Below, piece by piece: positions 7,703 through 16,795 of a DNA stretch of 64,000 nt. This DNA is from Methylocystis sp. KS32. Its GTDB lineage: Bacteria > Pseudomonadota > Alphaproteobacteria > Rhizobiales > Beijerinckiaceae. The position numbers were made by a program, and so were the translations under genes. Where the stretch lies: NCBI GenBank assembly GCA_002862095.1, contig PHSQ01000003.1:310001-374000 (forward strand), read 5' to 3'. Below the pieces are notes generated by a model. The model was not told the origin of the DNA. It worked only from the letters and a program-made list of their open reading frames with translations, and searched no databases. Numbering within the stretch: the first letter of the stretch is position 1; each line of letters starts with the position of its first letter.

Positions 7703-8740
7703 CTATTCAGCGTTCTCTGGCGTGACCACCTGATCTGCTCGTGTCAGAAATTCGCGCACTGAAAGATCGTCGAGGTTGTCTGGCGCCGTGTGCAGATAGG
7801 TGCAGTTCTTGCAGGCTCCGATCTCGCTCTGACGCCGTTCGAGATGCGCGAGCTGGAATTCCCGGAGACGCTCGCCCCTCCAGACATCGGCGAGCGTTTG
7901 CGTCTTGAGGTCGCCGACGACAGTCTCCTTCGCCCAGTCCACGCAGCAGACGCTGACGCGCAGATCGGAGTGGATGACTAGCGTGTAAAAAGGAAAGGGG
8001 CAGACGGTCTTTTTATTCTGGAAAAGAGCCGTTTGCAACATTTCTTCGCGATCGACCTGGGCGAGATTGCCTTCTTCCGGATCATTCCAGTTCATGACCG
8101 GCTCGACAACGGTTTCATCCGCGATCGGCGAGAAAAGATCCAGAAAATGCTGGTTCTCCACGGCGTCTTCTGAATCGATCATTTTGACGTAAAGGAATGT
8201 CGGCCCTTTCATCTCATCCCGTAACGCTTTGAAGCGCGCGACATTACGGTGCACGCGGTCCAGTGGGATCTTGCTCTGCGTCTTGCGTGCGAAGGGCTCC
8301 GACTGCCCGCCATAGACCGAAATGCGCAGGTAATCGAGTCCGGCTTCTATTACCCGGCGCGACGCATCCTCCGTCAGAAGAGAACCATTGCTGGTGATGA
8401 TGATGCGGTCGGCGATCCGCCTCTGCTTTGCGATCCGGATGAAATCAGCCAAATTCTTGTTCACGAAGGGTTCGCCCATCATGTACATGTTGAGCGTCTT
8501 CACGCCGCCCAGTTCCAGAACCTGATCGCAGATGCGCTCGAACCCAACGATGTCCATGCGATGCAGACCGCCAGACCGCTCCTCGAAATCGGGGAAGGAC
8601 TCCGGACAATACACGCATTTGAAATTGCAGATGTTGGTTGGCTCGACGTAAAGCGTGAAAGGAGCGCGCAAGGGCGCGGCGTCACGCAGCGAAGCGCGGG
8701 GCTGTGAGCGCAGGTGGCTATAGGCTGAGTTGCTGGTCAT
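7703..8740 (-). CDS. Radical SAM/SPASM protein in polysaccharide cluster
   Basis: Radical SAM enzyme of 345 aa. CNFKCVYC near residue 38 is the CxxxCxxC [4Fe-4S]-SAM motif. MMGEPFVNKN and IITSNGSLL are typical core strands. A SPASM-like C terminus supplies cysteines (KTVCPFPFYT, VSVCCVDWAKE, GACKNCTYL) for an auxiliary cluster. The start at 8740 is preferred over 8806 because GGAAG lies just upstream. It is first in a run of sugar and lipopolysaccharide-type genes. SPASM enzymes act on peptides, sugars or other small substrates; this one's substrate cannot be told from sequence. Confidence 0.85.
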   Translation of the reverse strand: MTSNSAYSHLRSQPRASLRDAAPLRAPFTLYVEPTNICNFKCVYCPESFPDFEERSGGLHRMDIVGFERICDQVLELGGVKTLNMYMMGEPFVNKNLADFIRIAKQRRIADRIIITSNGSLLTEDASRRVIEAGLDYLRISVYGGQSEPFARKTQSKIPLDRVHRNVARFKALRDEMKGPTFLYVKMIDSEDAVENQHFLDLFSPIADETVVEPVMNWNDPEEGNLAQVDREEMLQTALFQNKKTVCPFPFYTLVIHSDLRVSVCCVDWAKETVVGDLKTQTLADVWRGERLREFQLAHLERRQSEIGACKNCTYLHTAPDNLDDLSVREFLTRADQVVTPENAE

Positions 8741-8883
8741 TCCGCGCTTCCTTCCGCCCGCAGCGGAGCGATGCGGCCAAGTAATGATCGGTTTCGAGGG
8801 CCGCACGAATCGTCATCGCAGGCTAAGCACGGCAGGTAAGGATTAGGTTACCAACGGACTCGATATCGCGAGCTTTCGGGCGT

Positions 8884-9924
8884 CTATTGCAGAAGCTCGC
8901 CGATGCCGATCACCCGGCCCACCCGTCCAGAGAAATTCTTGTCGATGTCGGCGCGGATCGGCGCCTCCATCTCCAGAGAATTGACGAGAAGGGTCCAATT
9001 GGAGCCCTTTTGAAGCTCCTCCGGCCCGCGCACCGGGCGGCCCAGGCGCAGCGTCCCATGCTTGCGCGCATCCTTGTCGATAAAGAAGTCAATCCGGCTC
9101 GAATCGAAATAATGCTCCAGCATCTCCTCCACCATCCGGCCCGCACCCCAGACGACGACCCTGTCGACGCCCGTCACCAAGGGGTGATTGGAGAGCAGCA
9201 TCGCATCGGGGGCCGGAGCCGCGTGGATTTTCGCGAGCGTGCGGAGCGAATCCGAATAGCGCGCGTCGAGCCGTGCGCCAGTCTCCGCGGCGATAACCTC
9301 AAAGCCATGACGCGCAAGCAGGCGAGTAAGTGAAGACACGCCAAAGAAATGTATATGTGAACGATTGTCGTCGAAGGGCAGGCGCGAATGGCCGCTGCGG
9401 TTCGGCGTTTCGGCAAACAGGAGGCCTTCCGGCTTGAGCGCAAGGCGCATCGCCGCGATCATCGCTGAAGGATCGTCGAGATGCTCAAGACAGTGGGACG
9501 AGAGCACGAGGTCATAGCTTGCGGCAGCGATCGCGCCGGAAGCAAGCAGCGTTTCGAGCGGAGCGTTGAAGACGTTATTGAGACGCGTCGCCGCGCTCTC
9601 GCGGGCGGGAGAGAATTCTACTCCGTCGTAAGTCGCGAAATGCCGCCGTTGGTGAAGCGCCTGCGCCAGATCGCCAGCCGCGCAGCCAATCTCAAGTGCG
9701 CGCGCGCCGTCTTGAAGCCGCGTCGCGATGAAATCCGCCTGCGCCGCCAATCGTTCCGGGGCAAGTCCGGTGCCGCCCATCGCGAAATTCGTATAGTCGA
9801 ATGGTTCGATGTCCACGCGCTGCGAATGGTGGCAGCTCGGGCATGAAGTGCGCCGGAGGCCGCCGATGACGACGATCTCGGGATCAACGGCCTCGCAGGC
9901 TGCACAGACGATTCGTCCATTCAT
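8884..9924 (-). CDS. Zinc-finger class I SAM methyltransferase (sugar C-methyltransferase-like)
   Basis: Protein of 346 aa in three parts. The N-terminal zinc ribbon has CAAC and CPSCH. A class I methyltransferase core follows, with ALEIGCAAGDLAQAL as SAM motif I, YDGVEFS and SSHCLEHLDDP. A C-terminal nucleotide-binding-like domain has VVVWGAGRMVEEMLEHYF and FIDKDARKHG. This layout is that of NDP-hexose C-methyltransferase relatives and of many polysaccharide-cluster methyltransferases. It is divergent from the NeuB-cupin gene. The exact substrate is unknown. Confidence 0.82.
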   Translation of the reverse strand: MNGRIVCAACEAVDPEIVVIGGLRRTSCPSCHHSQRVDIEPFDYTNFAMGGTGLAPERLAAQADFIATRLQDGARALEIGCAAGDLAQALHQRRHFATYDGVEFSPARESAATRLNNVFNAPLETLLASGAIAAASYDLVLSSHCLEHLDDPSAMIAAMRLALKPEGLLFAETPNRSGHSRLPFDDNRSHIHFFGVSSLTRLLARHGFEVIAAETGARLDARYSDSLRTLAKIHAAPAPDAMLLSNHPLVTGVDRVVVWGAGRMVEEMLEHYFDSSRIDFFIDKDARKHGTLRLGRPVRGPEELQKGSNWTLLVNSLEMEAPIRADIDKNFSGRVGRVIGIGELLQ

Positions 9925-10229
9925 CTCATTGGCCTTTGCGTGAAAAGCGATACGCGTTAGGCGCGTTCCTGGGCGGGTTCCCTACGAATCAGTCACCCGG
10001 TCATTATGGCGCACAGGAAGTTGACCGGATGTAAAGGCCGCGCGACGATTTTCAGCCCAACCATCATGTCGGCGCCTTGATCGTAAAGAAAAATTAACTA
10101 CGCCGCAGGATGATTGTTTCGACGTGCCGCCGTTCGCCCTTAGCGGACTATCAATCCATTTGATTGCGGCGCCAGGATTCGGACGCTTCGCTTCTCGGCG
10201 GCGGCCAGCAATGGCGCGGGAAATTCATC
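9925..10229. other. Divergent intergenic region
   Basis: About 300 bases between the divergent methyltransferase and NeuB-cupin genes. It probably holds both promoters, but I could not fix clear -35/-10 boxes or repeats. Confidence 0.4.
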
Positions 10230-11759
10230 ATGCTAGACAAAACTCTTCCCGAGCCGCGCAAGACCCTTCCCGAGCCACTGTTCGTCTTCGAGCTCGCCAA
10301 TAATCACATGGGCGACATCGAACATGGGTTGCGCATCATATCGGAATTTGGCGCCGTGGCGCGGGACTATGAGTTTTCCTTCGCCTTCAAACTCCAGTTT
10401 CGCGAACTAGACACATTCATCCACCCGGCCTTCAAGGACCGTGCGGACATCAAATACATCAAGCGGTTCTCGGAAACGAGGCTCGACAATAGCGCGATTT
10501 CGAGGCTCGTCGCCGCGATCAAGGCGGAAGGCTTCCTCGCCATGTGCACGCCTTTCGACGAATCCTCCGTCGACAGGATCGTGGAAGAGGGCTTCGACAT
10601 ATTGAAGATCGCGAGCTGCTCCTTCACCGACTGGCCCTTGCTCGAAAAGATCGTCTTGACCGATCTCCCGATCATTGGGTCGACGGCCGGCGTCGAATGC
10701 ATCGACATCGACAATGTCGTGGCCTTCATGCGTCATCGCGACAAGGACTTCGCCCTGATGAGTTGCGTCGCGCAATATCCGACCCCGCACGCCGCCTTGC
10801 AACTCAATCAGATCGACCTGCTGAAAGAGCGCTATCCCAATCTTCGTATCGGCTACTCGACCCACGAAGATCCCGATGAAACAACGCCGGTCGCCATCGC
10901 GATCGCCAAGGGCGCGGCGCTGTTCGAAAAGCACATCGGCATAGCCACGAGGACTTATCCGCTCAACGCCTATTCCGCGAATCCCGCGCAAACCCGCGCT
11001 TGGCTCGACGCGGCGAGAAGAGCCTATGAAATCTGCGGTCTTTCTGGCCAAAGGATCGAACCAACCGGGCAGGAACTCGCGGCGCTGCGCGATCTTCGCC
11101 GCGGAGTGTTCGCGAAGCGCTTGATCGCGAAAGGGGAACGTGTCCGAAGCGATGATGTATTCTTCGCCATTCCGACCCACCCGGGCCAGATCACGGCGAA
11201 CGATTGGTCGAAATATACTTTATTCACCGCCGCCGAGGACATTCCCGCCGGCGCGCCCGTGAACGAAGCCGGGACGAATCGCGAGCAGGTGCGCGCCAAG
11301 GTCTTCTCCATTGTTTCTCGCGTCAAGAATCTGCTCGCGGAGAGCAAGGGCGTCGTTCCGGGCGAAGCGGAACTTGAAATCTCGCATCATTTCGGTCTGG
11401 AGAGTTTCGAGCAATACGGCATCACGATGGTCACGGTGGTGAACCGCGGCTATTGCAAGAAGTTGATCGTCGTGCTGCCGGGCCAGAAGCATCCCGAGCA
11501 ATTCCACAAGCTCAAGGAGGAGACATTCCATGTGCTTCATGGCGAATTGCGCCTGTGGCTGGATGGCGAGGAGAGAGTTTGCGGCCCCGGTTCCGTGGTG
11601 ACGATCGCGCCGGGGGTGCGCCACGCCTTCGAAAGCGAGACGGGCGCGGTGTTCGAGGAAATCTCCTCGACGCATTTCGCCAACGACTCGTTCTACACCG
11701 ACGAAGCCATTAACAAGAACGCGCATCGCAAGACGCTGTTGCGTTACTGGCTGGCCTGA
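10230..11759 (+). CDS. NeuB-family synthase fused to a cupin domain
   Basis: Protein of 509 aa. Residues about 10-265 form a NeuB-type TIM barrel (FVFELANNHMGD, LAMCTPFDESSVD, LKIASCSFTDWPLL, GYSTHED, FEKHIGI). Residues about 285-350 form a SAF/antifreeze-like domain (RRGVFAKRLIAKGERV, then AAEDIPAGAPV). Residues about 385-500 are a cupin (EQFHKLKEETFHVLHGEL, VTIAPGVRHAFES). NeuB enzymes join phosphoenolpyruvate to a hexose-type aldehyde to make nonulosonic acids. The cupin fusion is unusual. The start at 10230 is chosen over an upstream frame because GGGAA precedes it. The next gene, a TPP enzyme, follows after 31 bases. Confidence 0.9.
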   Translation: MLDKTLPEPRKTLPEPLFVFELANNHMGDIEHGLRIISEFGAVARDYEFSFAFKLQFRELDTFIHPAFKDRADIKYIKRFSETRLDNSAISRLVAAIKAEGFLAMCTPFDESSVDRIVEEGFDILKIASCSFTDWPLLEKIVLTDLPIIGSTAGVECIDIDNVVAFMRHRDKDFALMSCVAQYPTPHAALQLNQIDLLKERYPNLRIGYSTHEDPDETTPVAIAIAKGAALFEKHIGIATRTYPLNAYSANPAQTRAWLDAARRAYEICGLSGQRIEPTGQELAALRDLRRGVFAKRLIAKGERVRSDDVFFAIPTHPGQITANDWSKYTLFTAAEDIPAGAPVNEAGTNREQVRAKVFSIVSRVKNLLAESKGVVPGEAELEISHHFGLESFEQYGITMVTVVNRGYCKKLIVVLPGQKHPEQFHKLKEETFHVLHGELRLWLDGEERVCGPGSVVTIAPGVRHAFESETGAVFEEISSTHFANDSFYTDEAINKNAHRKTLLRYWLA

Positions 11760-11790
11760 GCCGGCGCGCACTCGGAAGGAACAGCGTGTC

Positions 11791-13668
11791 ATGTCGTCAA
11801 ATCTCGTTCGTCTCGCGGATTACGTCGCGAAATTCGTCGCCGATCAGGGCGTGAAATGCGTCTTTCTGGTCCCCGGCGGCGGCTCGATGTATCTGGTCGA
11901 CGCCTTCGGCTCCAGGCCCGATCTGACCTATGTCGCCAATCATCACGAACAGGCGTCTTCCATCGCGGCGGAGGCCTATTCGCGCATCGACGGCCGTCTT
12001 GGCGTCGCTCTCGTCACGACGGGTCCGGGCGGCACCAACGCCGTGACCGGCTGCGCGGGAGCCTGGATCGAATCGGTTCCGCTCCTCATCGTTTCGGGCC
12101 AGGTGAAGCGCGCCGACCTCAAGGGCGAAAGCGGCGTTCGTCAGATGGGGCCCCAGGAAGTCGACATCGTCTCGATTGTGCGATCGATCACCAAATACGC
12201 GGCCACGGTCCTCGATCCAGCGGACATCAGGCTTCATCTGGAACGCTCGGTTTTCGAGGCCGTCACGGGCCGTCGGGGTCCTTGCTGGATCGACATTCCG
12301 CTCGATGTTCAAAACAGCATGATCGACCCAGATGCGCTACGGGGCTATGAGCCTCCCGCGAAGGAACGTTCCTTGGCGGAAAAACTTCGCGTCGATAGCG
12401 CGCGGGCGATCGAGATGATCGCGAAGGCCGACCGTCCCATCATCGTCGCGGGTCATGGGATCAGGCTGGCGGAAGCGACGCGGCAATTCAAGGAGTTCTA
12501 TGAGACACTGGGGATTCCCGTCGCAACGACATGGAACGCCACCGATCTCATCGCTTCGGATCACCCGCTCGGCGTCGGTAAGCCCGGCGTGGTGGCGCTG
12601 CGCGCGCCTAACTTCGCCGTGCAAAACGCCGATCTCGTCGTCGCGATCGGAGCGCGGCTTGACAATGTCGTCACTGCCCATAATCCGGCGAAGTTCGGGC
12701 GTCATGCCCAAAAGATCATGATCGACGTCGATCCCGCCGAGTTGGGGAAATTCCGCGACGTCGAAAGTTTCGCCCTGCTCGTCGAGGCGGATGCAAAGGA
12801 ATTTCTGGAGGCGGCGATTCCGCTGGCCAAAGCCTCGCCGCGGCGCGATCGCGGCGCCTGGCTCGCGCGCTGCGCCGACTGGAAGCGCCGCTACCCCGTC
12901 AACGACGGCGCGGCCTTCCCGAAAAAAGGCCCCATCGGGCACTTCCATCTCACGCAGACGCTCTCGGACGAATTGCCGTCCGACATGCTCATCGTGACGG
13001 GGAGTTCGGGACTTGGGATCGAGTTCTTCTACACCGGATTTCAGAACAAGGAGGGACAAAGGGTTTTTCTCACCTCCGGTCTTGGCGCGATGGGCTATGG
13101 ATTGCCGGCGATGATCGGAGCCTTCATGGCGTCAGACCGTCGCCCTTTCGTCGGCGTCGAAAGCGATGGCTCCTTGATGATGAACCTGCAAGAGATGCAG
13201 ACCATCGCCAGCCTGCGTTTACCCTTACGTTTGTTTGTCATCGACAACAACGGCTATGCTTCCATTCGCAACACGCAGCGGAATTATTTTTCGGGGCGCT
13301 ATGTCGGAAGCGGCCCGAGTTCGAAACTTGAAATTCCCGATCTGGTCGAAATCGCGAAGGCGTTCGGGTGGAGCGCCTTCCGGATCGAGGACGCCGCCGA
13401 TCTACGCGAAGGCGTGCAGCGGGCCCTCGCCCATGAGGGGCCTCTGCTCGTCGACGTGCGGGTGATCGCCGACGAGGCGCTGTTCCCAAAATCGGCCGCC
13501 TTGCCGCAGGCGGATGGTTCGATGCGGTCGATGCCGCTGGAGGATATGTCGCCGCTTTTGCCGCGCGACGAATTCAGGGCCAATATGATCGTGCCGCTCG
13601 ACCCCGCTTCTGAGTTGGTTCCCGAACATCTGGCGACTCGGCGCGAGAAGGTCGACGAGCCAGCATGA
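11791..13668 (+). CDS. Thiamine-pyrophosphate enzyme, acetolactate synthase-like
   Basis: TPP-dependent enzyme of 625 aa with the three-domain layout of acetolactate synthase. The N-terminal PYR domain has the catalytic glutamate in NHHEQASSIAAEAYSR. A central domain (PIIVAGHGIRLAEA) follows. The C-terminal PP domain has ESDGSLMMNLQEM and then DNNGYASI, the GDG-N-type metal/TPP motif with S in place of the first G. In polysaccharide clusters such enzymes (for example YerE) add a two-carbon unit from pyruvate to a keto-sugar. It is not near ilvH, so branched-chain amino acid synthesis is less likely. The stop overlaps the next gene's start. Confidence 0.88.
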   Translation: MSSNLVRLADYVAKFVADQGVKCVFLVPGGGSMYLVDAFGSRPDLTYVANHHEQASSIAAEAYSRIDGRLGVALVTTGPGGTNAVTGCAGAWIESVPLLIVSGQVKRADLKGESGVRQMGPQEVDIVSIVRSITKYAATVLDPADIRLHLERSVFEAVTGRRGPCWIDIPLDVQNSMIDPDALRGYEPPAKERSLAEKLRVDSARAIEMIAKADRPIIVAGHGIRLAEATRQFKEFYETLGIPVATTWNATDLIASDHPLGVGKPGVVALRAPNFAVQNADLVVAIGARLDNVVTAHNPAKFGRHAQKIMIDVDPAELGKFRDVESFALLVEADAKEFLEAAIPLAKASPRRDRGAWLARCADWKRRYPVNDGAAFPKKGPIGHFHLTQTLSDELPSDMLIVTGSSGLGIEFFYTGFQNKEGQRVFLTSGLGAMGYGLPAMIGAFMASDRRPFVGVESDGSLMMNLQEMQTIASLRLPLRLFVIDNNGYASIRNTQRNYFSGRYVGSGPSSKLEIPDLVEIAKAFGWSAFRIEDAADLREGVQRALAHEGPLLVDVRVIADEALFPKSAALPQADGSMRSMPLEDMSPLLPRDEFRANMIVPLDPASELVPEHLATRREKVDEPA

Positions 13669-14714
13669 GCGAAAGAATCGACGGGATTGAACGCGCCGAT
13701 CTCGACGAAGCTCTTGCGCATTGCCGTCAGGCGCTCGCGCATCTCCATGGGGGGCGTCTTTTTATCACGGGCGGCACCGGCTTTTTCGGCAGATGGCTGC
13801 TCGCTCTGCTGATCCATGCGCGCGAGGAATTCGATATCCGGATCACGCTGCTGACGCGCGATCCAGAGAGGTTCAAGCAACGACACTCGAATCTGGCCGG
13901 CTATGAGTTCGTCGAATTTTTGCGCGGGGACGTAAGGTCGTTCGAATATCCCCGAGAACGCTTTTCCCATGTGATCCACGCCGCGACTGACACGAGCGCG
14001 GCGGCCGACAGCGACCGCGAAACCTTGATCGATTCCATCGTCGCCGGGACGCGGCGGGTGATCGATTTCGCCAAGACCGCCGGGACCGAACGCCTGCTTT
14101 ACCTTAGTTCCGGCGCGATCTATGGCGCGCAACCGACGGAGATCCCGCGTCTTCAGGAAAGCTTCAGCGGCGCCTGCGATCCGCTCGATCCGCGTTCCGC
14201 CTATGGCCAGGCCAAGCGCCTGGGGGAGCAACTTTGCGCCTGCGCCACTGCGCGGGGAGGCCCGGAATGCGTGGTCGCGCGGGCCTTTGCTTTCGTCGGG
14301 CCGGGATTGCCGCTCAATGCTCATTTCGCGATCGGTAATTTTATCGCCGACGCTGTCGCTGGCAGGGATATCGTGGTCTCCGGCGACGGTTCCCCACTGC
14401 GATCTTATCTCTACGCCGGCGATCTGGCGGCCTGGCTCTTCGTTCTTCTCGCCAGCGGAGGAGCCGGTGCTGCCTATAATGTCGGGTCGGACGCCGCGAT
14501 CAGCATCGCGGAACTCGCGCATCTGGTCGCACGATTGTCGCCGCGAGAAAATAACGTCGTCATCGAGGGGCGGGGCGTCGCCGGACCGAGGCAGCGTTAT
14601 GTTCCGTCGATAGATAAAGCTCGCGGGCTCGGCCTCGACGCATGGACGCCTTTGGACGAAGCGATCCGCCGCAACATCCGCCACGCCGTAAACGAGCGTC
14701 TCGAATCGTCATAG
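13665..14714 (+). CDS. NAD-dependent sugar epimerase/dehydratase
   Basis: Extended short-chain dehydrogenase of 349 aa. The Rossmann motif is LFITGGTGFFGRW near residue 28. The catalytic triad lies in YLSSGAIYG and SAYGQAKRLGE (YxxxK). The C-terminal half has nucleotide-sugar features (YLYAGDLAAWLFVLL, YNVGSDAAISI). The ATG overlaps the TPP-enzyme stop by four bases, so the two are coupled. By analogy with YerF it could reduce the keto-sugar made by the TPP enzyme, but an epimerase role is equally possible. Confidence 0.88.
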   Translation: MSERIDGIERADLDEALAHCRQALAHLHGGRLFITGGTGFFGRWLLALLIHAREEFDIRITLLTRDPERFKQRHSNLAGYEFVEFLRGDVRSFEYPRERFSHVIHAATDTSAAADSDRETLIDSIVAGTRRVIDFAKTAGTERLLYLSSGAIYGAQPTEIPRLQESFSGACDPLDPRSAYGQAKRLGEQLCACATARGGPECVVARAFAFVGPGLPLNAHFAIGNFIADAVAGRDIVVSGDGSPLRSYLYAGDLAAWLFVLLASGGAGAAYNVGSDAAISIAELAHLVARLSPRENNVVIEGRGVAGPRQRYVPSIDKARGLGLDAWTPLDEAIRRNIRHAVNERLESS

Positions 14715-15569
14715 ATTCAACTTCAGCGCTATGAAGAAGACACAACTCTCCTTTCCGCCCGCCGTGATGATTTTGGACTTGCGTTCAATCACGAGCAAGC
14801 CTGCGTTGCGAAAGAGCGCGTCGAGAGCATCGCTGGAAAAGAAATTTATGTGCTCATGCCAGTGGCGCTTTTGTTCGAGGCGGCGTCGCTTATCGTGGAA
14901 TTCCCGCACCACGGCCTCATGGGGAACCTCGACATAGAGCAGAGTTTGCGGGCGCATCGCGCCCGCGATTTCGCGCAGCGCTTCGCGCGGATACGAAACA
15001 TGCTCAAGAACATTCGAATAGACGATCAGATCATACGGGGCGGCCTTGGCCGTCTCCAGGGAGACGGCATGGGCGCCGGCGACGAGCGGCCGGTTCGATA
15101 TGTCGTAAACATCGTGCCGGGCGGCGGTCGAGCGGAATGGCGTGTTGACGCCCGTGTCGCCGCCCCAATCGAGAACCCTAGGTTTTCGCGGCAGATGAGG
15201 CCGCAGAAAAGCCTCGACGAGCGCGATGTATCCGGCTCCATCGAGTAGCAAAGCGTTGCGCGTGGCATATCCGGGCTCAAAACTCTCGCGCGAAGCGGTA
15301 TAGGCCTCGCTGCGATAGTCACGATATAGCGCGGCCATTTCCTCGTCGTCGAAACGCATGTCGAGAAAGAGCATTCCGCAATCGTCGCACATCGCGGAAT
15401 TGCAGATCGAATAGGCCATGCCATTTTCGATGTCGCGCAGGCCCCAGTCGGCCGTGACGCGAACGGGGCGCCAATGGAATATTCTGCTGGCGATAAAGGG
15501 CGTCAGAATGGCGGGGGAATAGCTCAAATGGGCGCCGTCACATGCAATGCAACGCTGGGCAAGCTTCAT
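14709..15569 (-). CDS. Zinc-ribbon SAM-dependent methyltransferase
   Basis: Protein of 286 aa. The N-terminal cysteines (CIACDG and CDDCGMLF) form a zinc ribbon. The SAM-binding core begins RVLDWGGDTGVNTPF and continues with YDLIVYSNVLEHVSYPREAL. Such proteins are common in polysaccharide clusters. It lies opposite the epimerase and overlaps its end by six bases tail to tail. The start at 15569 has AAGGA upstream; a longer frame from 15635 looks unsupported. Confidence 0.85.
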   Translation of the reverse strand: MKLAQRCIACDGAHLSYSPAILTPFIASRIFHWRPVRVTADWGLRDIENGMAYSICNSAMCDDCGMLFLDMRFDDEEMAALYRDYRSEAYTASRESFEPGYATRNALLLDGAGYIALVEAFLRPHLPRKPRVLDWGGDTGVNTPFRSTAARHDVYDISNRPLVAGAHAVSLETAKAAPYDLIVYSNVLEHVSYPREALREIAGAMRPQTLLYVEVPHEAVVREFHDKRRRLEQKRHWHEHINFFSSDALDALFRNAGLLVIERKSKIITAGGKESCVFFIALKLNL

Positions 15570-15713
15570 TGAAGGTCCTTCGAGATTTTCCCTTCGCCGA
15601 TGAAAAGCGCAAGGCGGTTCATTAAAGGATCTCATATTTTTAACGTTAGGATATTATTTTTTTCTTGATTCCTATGAAGATGATTCGAGCGCTCGCCCAG
15701 ACCAGGATGAACC

Positions 15714-16649
15714 ATGAACACCCTTAGCATTGTTACCCCTTGTTACAACGAGGAAGCGGGGATCGAGGAATGCTACGAGGCGGTTCGAAATGTCATGGAG
15801 TCGGATCTCTCCGATTTGACCTACGAGCATATCTTCATCGACAATTGCTCACATGACCGGACGGTGGACAAGCTTCGCGCGATCGCGGCCCGCGACAGGC
15901 GCGTCAAGATCATCGTGAACGCCAGAAATTTCGGCCCCGCCCGTTCTCCCTATCACGCCTTTTTGCAAACTAGCGGCGACGCGATGGTTCCGGTTCTGGC
16001 GGATCTTCAAACGCCTCCCGGATTGATTCCGGAAATGGTCGAGCGCTGGCGCCGGGGCGCGAAAGCCGTCATCGCCGTGCGTCGCAGTAGTCAAGAGAAG
16101 CCCTTCTGGCGCCTCACGCGCGCCGCCTTCTATTTCCTCATGAAGAAGCTTTCTCGAGTCGAGCAAATTCCAAATTTCATGGGATATGGCCTTTACGATC
16201 GCTGCGTCATCGACGCGATGCGCAAGCTCAACGAGCCGGAGCCTTACTTTCGCGGCCTTGTCATGGAGATCGGCTTCGAGCGCGCGACGATCGAATATGA
16301 TCAGCCGCCGCGACGGCGCGGCCGCTCCAGCTACAACTTCTTTTCGCTGGCGGATTTCGCCCTGCTTGGCTTATCCACCTATTCGCGCGCCCCACTTCGG
16401 CTCATGACCCTCCTCGGCTTTTCAGTGTCGATGCTGAGCTTTCTCGCCGGCGTCGTTTACCTCGTCGTGAAGCTGCTGTTCTGGTACAGCCTTCCCGTCG
16501 GCGTCGCGCCGGTGCTGATCGCGATCTTCCTTCTCGGTTCGATCCAGTTGTTCGCTCTTGGCGTTTTGGGCGAATATATCGGTTTGCTGCTGAATTACTC
16601 GCGCCAGTTCCCCTTGGTCATCGAAAAAGAGCGTATAAACTTCGACTAG
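15714..16649 (+). CDS. Family 2 glycosyltransferase with membrane anchor
   Basis: GT2 enzyme of 311 aa. The GT-A fold begins SIVTPCYNEEAGIEECYEAV, with VPVLADLQTPPGLI in the DxD region and a later RGRSSYNFFSLADFALLG stretch. Two membrane helices lie near residues 222-245 and 260-282. This is the dolichol-phosphate mannosyltransferase / GtrB-like class, which transfers a sugar to a lipid phosphate carrier. It starts a plus-strand run with the RfbH-type gene and a polytopic protein, suggesting lipid-linked sugar delivery. The bases just upstream (about 15636-15680) are unusually AT-rich and may contain the promoter. Confidence 0.92.
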   Translation: MNTLSIVTPCYNEEAGIEECYEAVRNVMESDLSDLTYEHIFIDNCSHDRTVDKLRAIAARDRRVKIIVNARNFGPARSPYHAFLQTSGDAMVPVLADLQTPPGLIPEMVERWRRGAKAVIAVRRSSQEKPFWRLTRAAFYFLMKKLSRVEQIPNFMGYGLYDRCVIDAMRKLNEPEPYFRGLVMEIGFERATIEYDQPPRRRGRSSYNFFSLADFALLGLSTYSRAPLRLMTLLGFSVSMLSFLAGVVYLVVKLLFWYSLPVGVAPVLIAIFLLGSIQLFALGVLGEYIGLLLNYSRQFPLVIEKERINFD

Positions 16650-16795
16650 CGCAAGGCGCGGGGAAATTTACCCGATATTAGGCATGAACAGACTAAACTC
16701 GCGGTCGCGGACGGTGATCGGCCGGTGTTGCGGCAATGCGCCCGCATTCGGGTTTCCGGCGTGAAAAGCCGCAGGCGAAGCAGCCGAGGGGGGTT

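Noticed and set aside
16371..16381. DnaA-box-like TTATCCACC as an origin signal
   Set aside because: A single match inside the GT2 coding sequence, with no cluster or AT-rich unwinding region.
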